Source: Burkholderiales bacterium (GTDB lineage: Bacteria > Pseudomonadota > Gammaproteobacteria > Burkholderiales > Burkholderiaceae). Taken from it: a stretch of DNA of 34,742 bases. This document shows, one piece after another, positions 20,370 through 28,011 of this stretch; position 1 is the stretch's first letter; every line of letters begins with the position of its first letter. The notes beneath the pieces are model-generated. The model was given only the letters and a program-made list of their open reading frames with translations. It was not told where the DNA came from and made no database searches. Location of the stretch: positions 1 through 34,742 of the forward strand of contig JAGXBI010000003.1 in assembly GCA_018971155.1 (NCBI GenBank). The letters are read 5' to 3'. The translations under genes were made by a program, and so were the position numbers.

Positions 20370-21308
20370 ATGGCAATCGATGTTTCGATGTGGCAGGGCC
20401 GGCTCGATGCCGGGGAGCGGGGGGATACCACGCGGCTGTTCCAGGTGGTGCGCCCGCTGGGCGATGACGTGCGGCCCGGCGCGCCGGTGCTGCTCGGATT
20501 TGCCTGCGACGAGGGGGTCAGGCGCAATCAGGGGCGCGTCGGCGCGGCGCTTGCGCCGCGCGAGGTGCGACGGGCCCTGGCCAACGTGCCGGCCCATGGC
20601 TTGCCGGTGCTGTTCGACGCGGGTGACGTCGCCTGCCCCGACGAGCGCCTCGAAGACGCCCAGCACGCACTGGGCGCGGCGGTGCAGCGGCTGCTGGCCC
20701 GGCAAGCCCGCCCGGTGGTAATCGGCGGTGGCCATGAGGTGGCGTACGGCACCTACAGCGGGCTGCGGGCCTGGCTCGACGCGCGCGGCGACGCGGGTCG
20801 CCTGCTGATCGTCAACTTCGACGCGCATTTCGATTTGCGCACCACGCGGCCTGCCAACTCCGGCACGCCGTTCGACCAGATCGCGATGGATTGCCGGGCG
20901 CGCGGCGTGCCGTTCGCATACAGTTGCCTCGGGGTGAGCCGGCTGTCCAATACGCCGGCCTTGTTTGCCCGGGCCGCCGAGCTCGATGTGCATTATGTGC
21001 AGGACTTCGAATTGCAGGAGCGGCATCTCGAGCAGCGCGCGGCCGAACTCGACCGGCAGCTCGCCGGCGCCGACCACGTGTACCTGACGATCGACATGGA
21101 CGTCCTGCCCGCCAGCGTGGCGCCCGGCGTTTCCGCGCCGGCCGCGTATGGCGTGCCGCTGGCGGTGATCGAGGAACTGATCAAGCGCGTGCAGCGCTCA
21201 GGCAAGCTGCGCGTGGCCGACATCGCCGAATACAATCCAACGTTCGATACCGACCGCCATACCGCGCGCGTGGCGGCCCGGCTCGCCTATCAGCTGATTT
21301 GCGGGTGA
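20370..21308 (+). CDS. hutG: Formimidoylglutamase (arginase/agmatinase family)
   Basis: A 312-residue ureohydrolase-fold enzyme that would hydrolyse N-formimidoyl-L-glutamate to glutamate and formamide, the last step of one histidine-degradation route. The metal-site motifs are intact: GGGHE with H122, NFDAHFD with D151, H153 and D155, and TIDMDV with D242 and D244. The segments [18 protein letters not shown] and [13 protein letters not shown] are those I associate with HutG rather than arginase or agmatinase. It starts 4 nt after the ABC ATPase stop, so it is clearly in the same operon. No hutH, hutU or hutI is present in the window. Guanidinobutyrase or agmatinase activity is the alternative, judged less likely. 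Confidence 0.87.
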   Translation: MAIDVSMWQGRLDAGERGDTTRLFQVVRPLGDDVRPGAPVLLGFACDEGVRRNQGRVGAALAPREVRRALANVPAHGLPVLFDAGDVACPDERLEDAQHALGAAVQRLLARQARPVVIGGGHEVAYGTYSGLRAWLDARGDAGRLLIVNFDAHFDLRTTRPANSGTPFDQIAMDCRARGVPFAYSCLGVSRLSNTPALFARAAELDVHYVQDFELQERHLEQRAAELDRQLAGADHVYLTIDMDVLPASVAPGVSAPAAYGVPLAVIEELIKRVQRSGKLRVADIAEYNPTFDTDRHTARVAARLAYQLICG

Positions 21309-21429
21309 GGCGCGCCGAACGGGGTTTTTTCGTGCCAGCCGGCCGGCCTGGCGCTCGAGCGCGGCGCCCGCCGGCTGGAGGCGCCGCCCGCCGCGGTACG
21401 CCCGGATTCTCGGGCTCGGGGAAATCGTC

Positions 21430-21438
21430 TATCATAAT
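21430..21438 (+). promoter_or_regulatory. Possible -10 region for the MFS transporter
   Basis: TATCATAAT holds two overlapping -10-like hexamers (TATCAT 21430-21435, CATAAT 21433-21438) in a short AT-rich patch after a GC-rich stretch. No good -35 sits at 16-18 bp, so an activator may be needed. A transcript from here would carry a leader of about 145 nt before the MFS gene at 21590. Confidence 0.4.
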
Positions 21439-21481
21439 TTCGCTCCAAACCCATCGACACAATCAGGAGTGCCGGAAGATA

Positions 21482-21565
21482 ATGCATCCGCTTGGCGTCG
21501 CTTTCTGCGCTCCGGACCGGGCTGACGCTATCCCCGGAGGCCGCCGCCGGTACGCACTCGAATAA
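21482..21565 (+). CDS. Possible 27-residue leader peptide upstream of the MFS gene
   Basis: A short frame begins MHPLGVAFCAPDRADAIPGG and ends RRRYALE-stop, 24 nt before the MFS ATG. AGGAG (21465-21469) lies 12 nt before its ATG, with a second purine run, GGAAG, nearer. It falls between the possible -10 region and the MFS gene, where a regulatory leader peptide would be. No family is recognised and chance cannot be excluded. Confidence 0.25.
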   Translation: MHPLGVAFCAPDRADAIPGGRRRYALE

Positions 21566-21589
21566 CTCAAAAGTTAACAGGAGACGTGC

Positions 21590-22987
21590 ATGTCCTCACA
21601 AAAAGCAGCTGAAATTGCATCGCGACTCGATCGGCTGCCGCCATCGAAAACCATTTGGACCATGGTGATTCTTATTTCGCTGGGCGGCGTTTTCGAGTTC
21701 TACGATTTGTTCTTCACCGGCTATGTGGCGCCGGGCATGGTGCAGTCCGGCCTGTTCAAGCCGGAGTCGCTGGGAATTTTCGCCGCGCTGGGGCCGTTGA
21801 AGGTCGCGGGCTTCGGCACTTTCGTGTTCGCCACTTTCGCCGGGCTCTGGCTCGGCGCGTTGATGTTCGGCTATGTGGCCGACCGTTTCGGGCGGCGCGT
21901 GGTGTTCACCTGGTCGTTGGTCTGGTACATGGTCTGCACGGCGATCATGGCGTTCCAGACCACGGGGTTCGCCATCGACATCTGGCGCCTGATCGCCGGC
22001 ATCGGCATCGGCGTCGAGCTGGTGACGATCGATACGTACATCTCTGAACTGATGCCCAGCAACGAGCGCGGCCGCGCTTATGCGATCAATCAGTTCATTA
22101 CGTTCTGCGTGGTGCCGGTGGTCGCGTTCCTGGCATTCATCCTCAAGGGCACGCAGCCGTTCGGTCTCGATTACTGGCGCGTGGTGATCCTGATCGGCAC
22201 GGTCGGCGCGGCCGTGGTGTGGGTGCTGCGCCGGCATATTCCGGAGAGCCCGCGCTGGCTCGCGCGCCACGGTCGGGTCGAGGAAGCCGAGCGCATCATG
22301 GCCGACATCGAACGCCGGGTGGTTGCGGAGAAGGGTATTGCGCTGCCGGCACCGCAAGCTGTCCAACCCGAGAAGGAAGGGCGTGGTTCGCTCAGTGAAA
22401 TTTTCGGGCCGCTGTACCTCAAGCGCACCGTCATCATGTCCATTTTCAACATGGCGCAGGTCATCGGCTTTTACGGTTTTGCGGCGTGGGTGCCGACGCT
22501 GTTGATCCACCGCGGCATTCATGTCACGGCCAGCCTCGAGTATGCGTTCATCATCGCGATCGCCAATCCGTTCGGCCCGCTCATCGGCTCGCTGTTTGCC
22601 GACCGGTTCGAGCGCAAGACGCAGATCATCGGGGGGCTGGCGATCATGGGCATCGTCATCGCGCTGTTCTCGCAGTCCTCATCCCCGGCGCTGTTGATCG
22701 TGCTCGGCGTGCTGTTCACGTTGGCCGCGAACGTGATGTCGTATGCCTACCATAATTATCAGGCCGAACTTTTCCCGACCCGCGTGCGTGCGCGCGCCGT
22801 CGGTTTCGTCTATTCGTGGAGCCGGCTTGCCGCTGCCTTCGCCGGCCTGGCGATCGGGATCCTGATCAATGGCTATGGCGTGCCTGGCGTGGCGGTCTTT
22901 ATCGGTATTTCGATGGCCCTCGGTATCTGCATGATCCTGCTCGGACCGTCGACCCGCGGCCTGTCGCTGGAAAAAATCAGCCATTGA
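21590..22987 (+). CDS. MFS transporter, metabolite:proton symporter type
   Basis: A 465-residue, 12-segment MFS protein of the sugar/metabolite-porter branch. The start FEFYDLFFTGYVAPGM, motif A FGYVADRFGRR at about residues 95-105, the PESPRWLARHGRVEEAERIM segment after helix 6, and the ELFPTRVRARAVGF motif after helix 10 are typical of carriers for organic acids, aromatic acids or niacin-like compounds. The substrate is not predictable. AGGAG (AACAGGAGACGTGC) precedes the ATG. It ends at a hairpin terminator and is convergent with an IclR gene that may or may not control it. It could import a compound oxidised by the nearby P450, but this is only positional inference. Confidence 0.9.
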   Translation: MSSQKAAEIASRLDRLPPSKTIWTMVILISLGGVFEFYDLFFTGYVAPGMVQSGLFKPESLGIFAALGPLKVAGFGTFVFATFAGLWLGALMFGYVADRFGRRVVFTWSLVWYMVCTAIMAFQTTGFAIDIWRLIAGIGIGVELVTIDTYISELMPSNERGRAYAINQFITFCVVPVVAFLAFILKGTQPFGLDYWRVVILIGTVGAAVVWVLRRHIPESPRWLARHGRVEEAERIMADIERRVVAEKGIALPAPQAVQPEKEGRGSLSEIFGPLYLKRTVIMSIFNMAQVIGFYGFAAWVPTLLIHRGIHVTASLEYAFIIAIANPFGPLIGSLFADRFERKTQIIGGLAIMGIVIALFSQSSSPALLIVLGVLFTLAANVMSYAYHNYQAELFPTRVRARAVGFVYSWSRLAAAFAGLAIGILINGYGVPGVAVFIGISMALGICMILLGPSTRGLSLEKISH

Positions 22988-23046
22988 CGCCGGCCGCCGC
23001 GCTTGTTGCGCGGCGCCTGCCGCAAGCAAGGCACCGGCAGTTCCCG

Positions 23047-23071
23047 GGCGCGGCCTCTGGCCGCGCCTTTT
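23047..23071 (+). terminator. Rho-independent terminator after the MFS transporter
   Basis: GGCGCGGCC (23047-23055) pairs perfectly with GGCCGCGCC (23059-23067) across TCT and is followed by TTTT. It is the probable end of the MFS transcript. An additional hairpin without a T-tract, GCCGCGC-TTGTT-GCGCGGC (22996-23014), lies just upstream. There is no T-run on the minus side, so it does not obviously serve the IclR gene. Confidence 0.75.
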
Positions 23072-23073
23072 GC

Positions 23074-23904
23074 TTAGCCTGGCGCGTATCCCATCTGCGC
23101 GCTGGCGGCCATTGCCTCGCGTCGCACGGCCTTGGCGATCGGCCCGTCGATGGCAGCGTCGAAACCTCCGGTGGCGCCCAGTGCGGTGAGCACCGCGCAC
23201 AGCCGGCCGGTGTAGTCGTATAGCGGCGCGGCGACCGCGCTGATGCCTTTCAGGTTGGTGTCGCGAACCGTCGCGCAGCCGGCGGCTTGCACCTCCCGCC
23301 GCAATGCATCGATGGCGTCGTCGCGGTCCAGTTGCGCGCGCAATTCGCGCGGCGCGGCGGCGAGCTCGGCCTCGGCCAGCGCACGCACGCGCGATTCATC
23401 GAGCAGCCCGAGAAAGACGCGTCCGGTGGCCGACCACAGCATCGACAGGACCGAGCCGACCCGCACGTTGACGGTAACCGGCAAGCCCGGTTCTTCGAAG
23501 CGCACGATGGTCGGCCCCATGTTGCCCATCACGGCGACAAAGCAGGTCACTTCCAGTTGTTCGCGCAGCCGCACCAGCGAAGGTTCGGCGATCCGCACGG
23601 GGTCGGCCTGGCGCATTGCCGCCACACCGATGAGCATCGCTTCGAGGCCGAGGTGATAGTGCTGGGAGTCGGCGTCCTGCGCGACCAGGCCCTGTTCGAC
23701 CAGGCTGGCGAGGTAGCGGTGCACCTTGGCCGGGCTTTGGCCGACATGCGCGGCCAGCGTGCTCAGGCTGGCGCGCCCGCCCAGGCGCGATAAACCCTTG
23801 AGTACCGCCATGCCGGTTTCGGCCGATTGCACGCGGGCACGCCGCTCGCGTGCGGGGGCTTGGGCTGGCGTGAGGAGCTCCGGAGAGACGGTTTTCTTGT
23901 TCAT
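23074..23904 (-). CDS. IclR-family transcriptional regulator (P450-linked)
   Basis: A 276-residue IclR regulator. The winged helix covers about residues 25-85 (ETGMAVLKGLSRLGGRASLS, then HVGQSPAKVHRYLASLVEQG). The effector domain contains VTCFVAVMGNMGPTIVRFEE, SATGRVFLGLL and the late GISAVAAPLYDYTGRLCAVL. It is divergent from the P450 gene with 238 bp between start codons and convergent with the MFS gene, so P450 control is the simplest reading. The ATG at 23904 was chosen; a TTG at 23973 would add 23 residues. No Shine-Dalgarno is clear. The effector is probably the P450 substrate or a related aromatic, by analogy with catabolic IclR proteins. Confidence 0.93.
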   Translation of the reverse strand: MNKKTVSPELLTPAQAPARERRARVQSAETGMAVLKGLSRLGGRASLSTLAAHVGQSPAKVHRYLASLVEQGLVAQDADSQHYHLGLEAMLIGVAAMRQADPVRIAEPSLVRLREQLEVTCFVAVMGNMGPTIVRFEEPGLPVTVNVRVGSVLSMLWSATGRVFLGLLDESRVRALAEAELAAAPRELRAQLDRDDAIDALRREVQAAGCATVRDTNLKGISAVAAPLYDYTGRLCAVLTALGATGGFDAAIDGPIAKAVRREAMAASAQMGYAPG

Positions 23905-23981
23905 CGGCTTGGATTGTAAGGCGCCCGGCGTGCCGGTCGAGACTGGCCGCGCGAAAAATTCGCTCCCCGCCAAGTCAATCT

Positions 23982-24015
23982 CGTAAAATTACGCATAGCG
24001 TACTACAATTACGCA
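23982..24015. promoter_or_regulatory. Operator cluster between IclR and the P450 gene
   Basis: Overlapping dyads CGTAA-AA-TTACG (23982-23993) and TACGC-ATA-GCGTA (23990-24002) are followed by a direct repeat: AATTACGCA at 23987-23995 and again at 24007-24015, exactly 20 bp apart, about two helical turns. The AT-rich patch is unlike its GC-rich surroundings. It is a strong candidate binding region for the IclR regulator, controlling both divergent genes. Binding is inferred. Confidence 0.65.
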
Positions 24016-24142
24016 AAATAACGATGTAAAGGGACAGCGCGCCGGCGCTCATGCTGCCGGTCGGGGCTGGCACATTGCCTGGCTGATGTGCCGCCGCAGA
24101 CATCCCGAACCGAGACGAGCCAGTAACGATCGAGCACCGAAC

Positions 24143-26491
24143 ATGAGCGACACGACCCCCGATTCCAGCTCCGCCCAATGCCCTTTCAGCCACGCCGCGG
24201 CGTCCGCGCAAGTGTCGCCGACGGGCTGTCCGGTCAGTGCTCGCGCGGCCGAGTTCGACCCGTTCGGCGACGGCTACCAGCAGGATCCGCCCGAATATGT
24301 GCGGTGGGCGCGCGAGCAGGAGCCGGTGTTCTACAGTCCCAAACTGGGGTACTGGGTCGTGACCCGCTACGACGATATCAAGGCGATTTTTCGCGATAAC
24401 ATCACTTTCAGCCCGTCGATCGCGCTGGAAAAGATCACCCCGACCGGGCCCGAGGCCAATGCGGTGCTCGCCTCGTATGGCTATGCGATGAACCGCACGC
24501 TGGTCAACGAGGACGAGCCGGCGCATATGCCGCGCCGGCGGGTGCTGATGGAGCCTTTCACGCCGGAGCAGCTCAAGCATCACGAGCCGATGGTGCGGCG
24601 GCTGGCACGCGAATATGTCGATCGCTTCATCGACGACGGCCGCGCCGATCTGGTGGATCAGATGCTGTGGGAGGTGCCGCTGACCGTCGCGCTGCACTTT
24701 CTCGGCGTGCCCGAGGAAGACATGGATATGCTGCGCAAGTATTCGATCGCGCATACCGTCAATACATGGGGCCGGCCCCGCCCGCAGGAGCAGGTCGAAG
24801 TCGCGCACGCGGTAGGCAACTTTTGGCAATTCGCCGGCAAGGTGCTCGACAAGATGCGGCAGGATCCTTCGCAGCCGGGCTGGATGCAATACGGCTTGCG
24901 CAAGCAGCAGACGCATCCCGAGGTGGTCACCGATTCGTACCTGCACTCGATGATGATGGCCGGCATCGTGGCGGCGCACGAGACCACCGCCAATGCGTCG
25001 GCCAATGCGATGAAACTGCTGCTGCAGCATCCGCATGTGTGGCGCGAGATCTGCGAGGATCCGAGCCTGATTCCGAACGCGGTGGAGGAGTGCCTGCGCC
25101 ACAACGGTTCGGTGGCGGCCTGGCGGCGTCTGGCGACCAAAGCGGTAACGGTCGGTGGCGTGGCGATTCCCGAGGGAGCGAAGCTGCTGATCGTGATGTC
25201 CTCGGCCAACCATGACGAGCGGCACTTCGCCGACGCCGATCTGTTCGATATCCGGCGCGAGAATGCCAGCGACCAGCTCACCTTCGGCTATGGCGCGCAT
25301 CAGTGCATGGGCAAGAATCTGGCGCGCATGGAGATGCAGATTTTCCTGGATGAATTTGCCCGGCGCCTGCCTCACATGAGGCTGGCCGAACAACAGTTTA
25401 CCTACGTGCCGAACACGTCGTTTCGCGGGCCCGAGCATTTGTGGGTCGAGTGGGAGCCTCAGCAGAACCCTGAGCGCACCGATCCCGGCGTGCTTGAGTC
25501 TCGCATGGCAGTGCGCATCGGTGAGCCATCGGGGCATGCGATCAATCGAACCGTGGTGGTGCAGAGCGTGAGCCCGGCCGGCGAGGATATCGTCAGGCTA
25601 CGGCTGGCTTCACCCGACGGCAGGCCGTTGCCGCGCTGGACGCCCGGCTCGCATATCGACGTCGAATGCGGCGAGCCCGGCGTGTCGCGACAATATTCGC
25701 TGTGCGGCGATCCGGCCGAGCCGGACGTGTTCGAGATCGCGGTATTGCGTGAGGCGCAGGGCCGAGGAGGATCGCGATGGGTGCACGACAATGTTCGTGC
25801 GGGAGATCGCCTGCGGATTCGCGGGCCGCGCAATCATTTTCGTTTGGATGAGACCGTCAAGCGCGCGATCTTCATCGCCGGCGGCATCGGCATCACGCCG
25901 ATCAGTGCGATGGCGCGCCGCGCCAGGGCGCTCGGCATCGATTATCAGCTGCATTACAGCGGCCGCGGCCGCCGCTCGATGGCGCTGCTCGACGAGCTGG
26001 CCGCACTGCATGGCGAGCGCCTGCACGTGTATGCCAAGGATGAAGGGCGGCGCAACGATTTTCCGGCGCTGCTCGCGCGACCCGATGCCGACACGCAGAT
26101 ATACGCGTGCGGTCCGGTGCGCATGCTCGAAGCGCTGAGCGCCGGTTGCGCCGCATGGCCTGCCGATGCGCTGCGCGTCGAGCACTTCCAGTCGACCCTG
26201 GGCAAACTCGATCCGACCCACGAGCATGCGTTCGATGTCACGTTGAAGGATTCCGGCATCGTGGTTCACGTTCCGGCCGACCAGACGCTGCTCAGCGCTT
26301 TGCGCGCCGCCAATATCGACGTGCAAAGCGATTGCGAAGAAGGGCTGTGCGGCTCGTGCGAGGTACGCGTGCTCGAGGGCGAGGTCGACCACCGCGACGT
26401 AGTGCTCACGCGCGCCGAACGCGAGGCCAATGGCAAGATGATGGCATGCTGCTCGCGCGCCTGCGGCAAACGGCTGGTGCTGGAACTGTGA
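24143..26491 (+). CDS. Self-sufficient cytochrome P450 fused to a phthalate dioxygenase-type reductase (CYP116B-like)
   Basis: A 782-residue single-chain monooxygenase. The P450 part (about residues 1-445) has the I-helix AGIVAAHETT (A273-T282, with E280 and T281/T282 for oxygen activation), an ExxR motif in VEECLRHNG, and the heme-binding FGYGAHQCMG with ligand C388. The reductase part has FMN binding RQYSLCGDP (R516-S519), NAD(P) binding AGGIGITP (579-586) and a plant-type [2Fe-2S] domain with C731, C736, C739 and C769 or C770. Heme-FMN-[2Fe-2S] in one chain is the CYP116B (RhF) architecture, which needs no separate redox partner. Known members oxidise small aromatics, alkanes or thiocarbamates; the substrate here is unknown. 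ATG 24143 was chosen over 24086 because it gives the usual N-terminus; no strong Shine-Dalgarno decides it. Confidence 0.95.
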   Translation: MSDTTPDSSSAQCPFSHAAASAQVSPTGCPVSARAAEFDPFGDGYQQDPPEYVRWAREQEPVFYSPKLGYWVVTRYDDIKAIFRDNITFSPSIALEKITPTGPEANAVLASYGYAMNRTLVNEDEPAHMPRRRVLMEPFTPEQLKHHEPMVRRLAREYVDRFIDDGRADLVDQMLWEVPLTVALHFLGVPEEDMDMLRKYSIAHTVNTWGRPRPQEQVEVAHAVGNFWQFAGKVLDKMRQDPSQPGWMQYGLRKQQTHPEVVTDSYLHSMMMAGIVAAHETTANASANAMKLLLQHPHVWREICEDPSLIPNAVEECLRHNGSVAAWRRLATKAVTVGGVAIPEGAKLLIVMSSANHDERHFADADLFDIRRENASDQLTFGYGAHQCMGKNLARMEMQIFLDEFARRLPHMRLAEQQFTYVPNTSFRGPEHLWVEWEPQQNPERTDPGVLESRMAVRIGEPSGHAINRTVVVQSVSPAGEDIVRLRLASPDGRPLPRWTPGSHIDVECGEPGVSRQYSLCGDPAEPDVFEIAVLREAQGRGGSRWVHDNVRAGDRLRIRGPRNHFRLDETVKRAIFIAGGIGITPISAMARRARALGIDYQLHYSGRGRRSMALLDELAALHGERLHVYAKDEGRRNDFPALLARPDADTQIYACGPVRMLEALSAGCAAWPADALRVEHFQSTLGKLDPTHEHAFDVTLKDSGIVVHVPADQTLLSALRAANIDVQSDCEEGLCGSCEVRVLEGEVDHRDVVLTRAEREANGKMMACCSRACGKRLVLEL

Positions 26492-26623
26492 GGCGCTGCG
26501 GCGGCCGGGCCGCGTTTGCTCATGGGCGGCCGGCCGCCGGCAAGCACGATATGTGCAATTGATTGTTGCAGGAATCGATCTAGGTCTGTCGCATCCGGAA
26601 ATCTATACTGGTTTTCATGGCCC

Positions 26624-26636
26624 CACGTTCTACGTG
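26624..26636. promoter_or_regulatory. Short palindrome upstream of the DUF4148 gene
   Basis: CACGT-TCT-ACGTG is a perfect 5-bp dyad, 45 bp before the DUF4148 start. A -10-like TATACT (26604-26609) lies just upstream, so this element would sit at or just after the transcription start, a position suiting a repressor. No convincing -35 was found. Confidence 0.4.
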
Positions 26637-26681
26637 AAATGAAAAAAAGGGGCTCCACGCAGATGAAAACAGGAGTTTTCC

Positions 26682-26939
26682 ATGAAACAAAGGACTTATG
26701 CCGCGCTTATGCTGGCGGGCGTTTTGAGCGTTGCCGCCAGCGGTGCTTTTGCCAATGAGAGCGCTACCCGGGTGACCCGCGCCCACGTGCTGGCGGAATT
26801 GCAGGCTGCCGAAGAGCTCGGTCTGGTGCCGGTCGACTACATCAATTATCCGTACACGCCGGAGCAGGCTGCGCAACTGCAGATCCGCACCGCGCAGATC
26901 GAGGCGGCGCAACGCCAGGCAGGTACCTCCGCGCAGTAA
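26682..26939 (+). CDS. DUF4148 domain secreted protein
   Basis: An 85-residue exported protein. The signal peptide is MKQRTYAALMLAGVLSVAAS followed by GAFA, with cleavage near residue 25. The mature part, VTRAHVLAELQAAEELGLVP followed by YPYTPEQ, is the short DUF4148 helix motif, a family common and often multicopy in Burkholderiales. The function is unknown. AGGAG precedes the ATG by 7 nt. It stands alone between the P450 gene and a convergent membrane-protein gene. Confidence 0.9.
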   Translation: MKQRTYAALMLAGVLSVAASGAFANESATRVTRAHVLAELQAAEELGLVPVDYINYPYTPEQAAQLQIRTAQIEAAQRQAGTSAQ

Positions 26940-26987
26940 GCCCGAGCGCGCCACGCGGCAAAACCAAAGAGCATCTCGCCGTGGGCG

Positions 26988-27608
26988 TTATGCGACGTAT
27001 CGCACGACGCTCACGAACTGGCACAGGCTGCCGGCCAGCACGAACAGGTGCCAGATGCCGTGTCCGTGGCGAATGCGTTCATCGTTGATGAAGAAGTAGA
27101 TGCCGGCGCTGTAAATGACGCCGCCCGCGACCAGCCATGCCGTGCCGGCAGCGGGCAGCGCGTGAACCAGCGGACCAATCGCGACGAGTGCCAGCCAGCC
27201 CATCAGCACATAGAGGGCCAGCGAGACGATGCGGGTGCGCTGGCCAAGCGTGAGTTCCTGGGCGATGCCGAACGCGGCAAGCCCCCAGCTCACACCGAAC
27301 AGTGACCAGCCCCACGGCCCGCGCAGCGTGACGAGCGTAAATGGCGTGTAACTGCCGGCGATCAGCAGATAGATCGCCGAATGATCGCACTTCTGGAGAA
27401 TGGCTTTGAGCCGCGGGCCCCGCACGCTGTGGTAGAGCGTCGAGATCCCGTAGAGCGCGCACAGCATCGCGCCGTACACGCTGAAGCTCACCACCTTGTA
27501 TGCGTCATGGTCATGCGCGCCTATCGTGACCAGTGCGCCGAGTCCCGCCACCGACAATGCCGCACCGATGAGATGGGTAATGCTGTTGAATCGCTCACCG
27601 ACGTGCAT
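26988..27608 (-). CDS. Hemolysin III / YqfA family membrane protein
   Basis: A 206-residue, seven-segment membrane protein of the hemolysin III (PAQR-like) family. The start GERFNSITHLIGAALSVAGL, the histidines in STLYHSV and KCDHSAIYLLIAGSYTPFTL, and the final HGIWHLFVLAGSLCQF are the conserved metal-site family motifs. Bacterial members are inner-membrane proteins of poorly known function; hemolytic activity should not be assumed. GGGAGA stands 8 nt before the ATG at 27608, which decides this start over the upstream in-frame ATG at 27638 that has no Shine-Dalgarno. The gene is convergent with the DUF4148 gene. Confidence 0.92.
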   Translation of the reverse strand: MHVGERFNSITHLIGAALSVAGLGALVTIGAHDHDAYKVVSFSVYGAMLCALYGISTLYHSVRGPRLKAILQKCDHSAIYLLIAGSYTPFTLVTLRGPWGWSLFGVSWGLAAFGIAQELTLGQRTRIVSLALYVLMGWLALVAIGPLVHALPAAGTAWLVAGGVIYSAGIYFFINDERIRHGHGIWHLFVLAGSLCQFVSVVRYVA

Positions 27609-27784
27609 GAGGTCATTCTCCCGGTTGATTGCACTCATGATACCGATCCGGGAAGAATGCTGTGGCTGTAGTGACATAAATTTACATGTCCCGGCCAGCG
27701 TTGCGGGGTTGCTCCAATCCGAACGCAATGCCGTGGGTTTTCCGTATCGTGCCCCCGGCGGCGCGGGCAGCCAAGACGGCACAC

Positions 27785-27821
27785 AAAGAAAAAGGCCCTG
27801 TAGCAAACGCTGCAGGGCCTT
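27785..27821 (-). terminator. Rho-independent terminator of tRNA-Val
   Basis: On the minus strand AAGGCCCTG...CAGGGCCTT (27792-27821) forms a 9-bp stem extended by four inner pairs around a GTTT loop, then TTTCTTTG. It begins 32 nt past the tRNA 3' end, so the tRNA is a monocistronic transcript. Confidence 0.88.
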
Positions 27822-27852
27822 GATTCTTCGGGATTTCACACACCGATGATTC

Positions 27853-27927
27853 TGGTGGGTGGTACAGGGATTGAACCTGTGACCCCTGCCGTGTGAAGGC
27901 AGTGCTCTACCGCTGAGCTAACCACCC
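27853..27927 (-). tRNA. tRNA-Val (anticodon CAC)
   Basis: This 75-nt cloverleaf reads on the minus strand. The acceptor arms GGGTGGT/ACCACCC pair at 7 bp, the D stem is GCTC/GAGC, the anticodon stem CTGCC/GGCAG encloses TTCACAC with anticodon CAC (codon GUG, valine), and the T arm ACAGG-TTCAATC-CCTGT is complete. The 3' CCA is encoded. A promoter and a terminator bracket it, and dnaQ follows upstream on the same strand. Confidence 0.97.
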
Positions 27928-27941
27928 GAAAAGAGACCGCG

Positions 27942-27970
27942 ATTATTCCATGATTTGTGCAGTCCGTAAA
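27942..27970 (-). promoter_or_regulatory. Sigma-70 promoter of tRNA-Val
   Basis: On the minus strand, -35 TTTACG and -10 AATAAT are separated by exactly 17 bp. The -10 lies 14 nt before the tRNA 5' end, giving a leader of about 7 nt. Confidence 0.7.
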
Positions 27971-28011
27971 GAGGGGCGATCGACTTTTTACGGCGTCCGC
28001 TGAGCTTGCGC

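Noticed and set aside
22996-23014. Hairpin GCCGCGC-TTGTT-GCGCGGC after the MFS gene
   Set aside because: It has no T-tract; the better terminator is the next hairpin at 23047. It was kept only as a note there.
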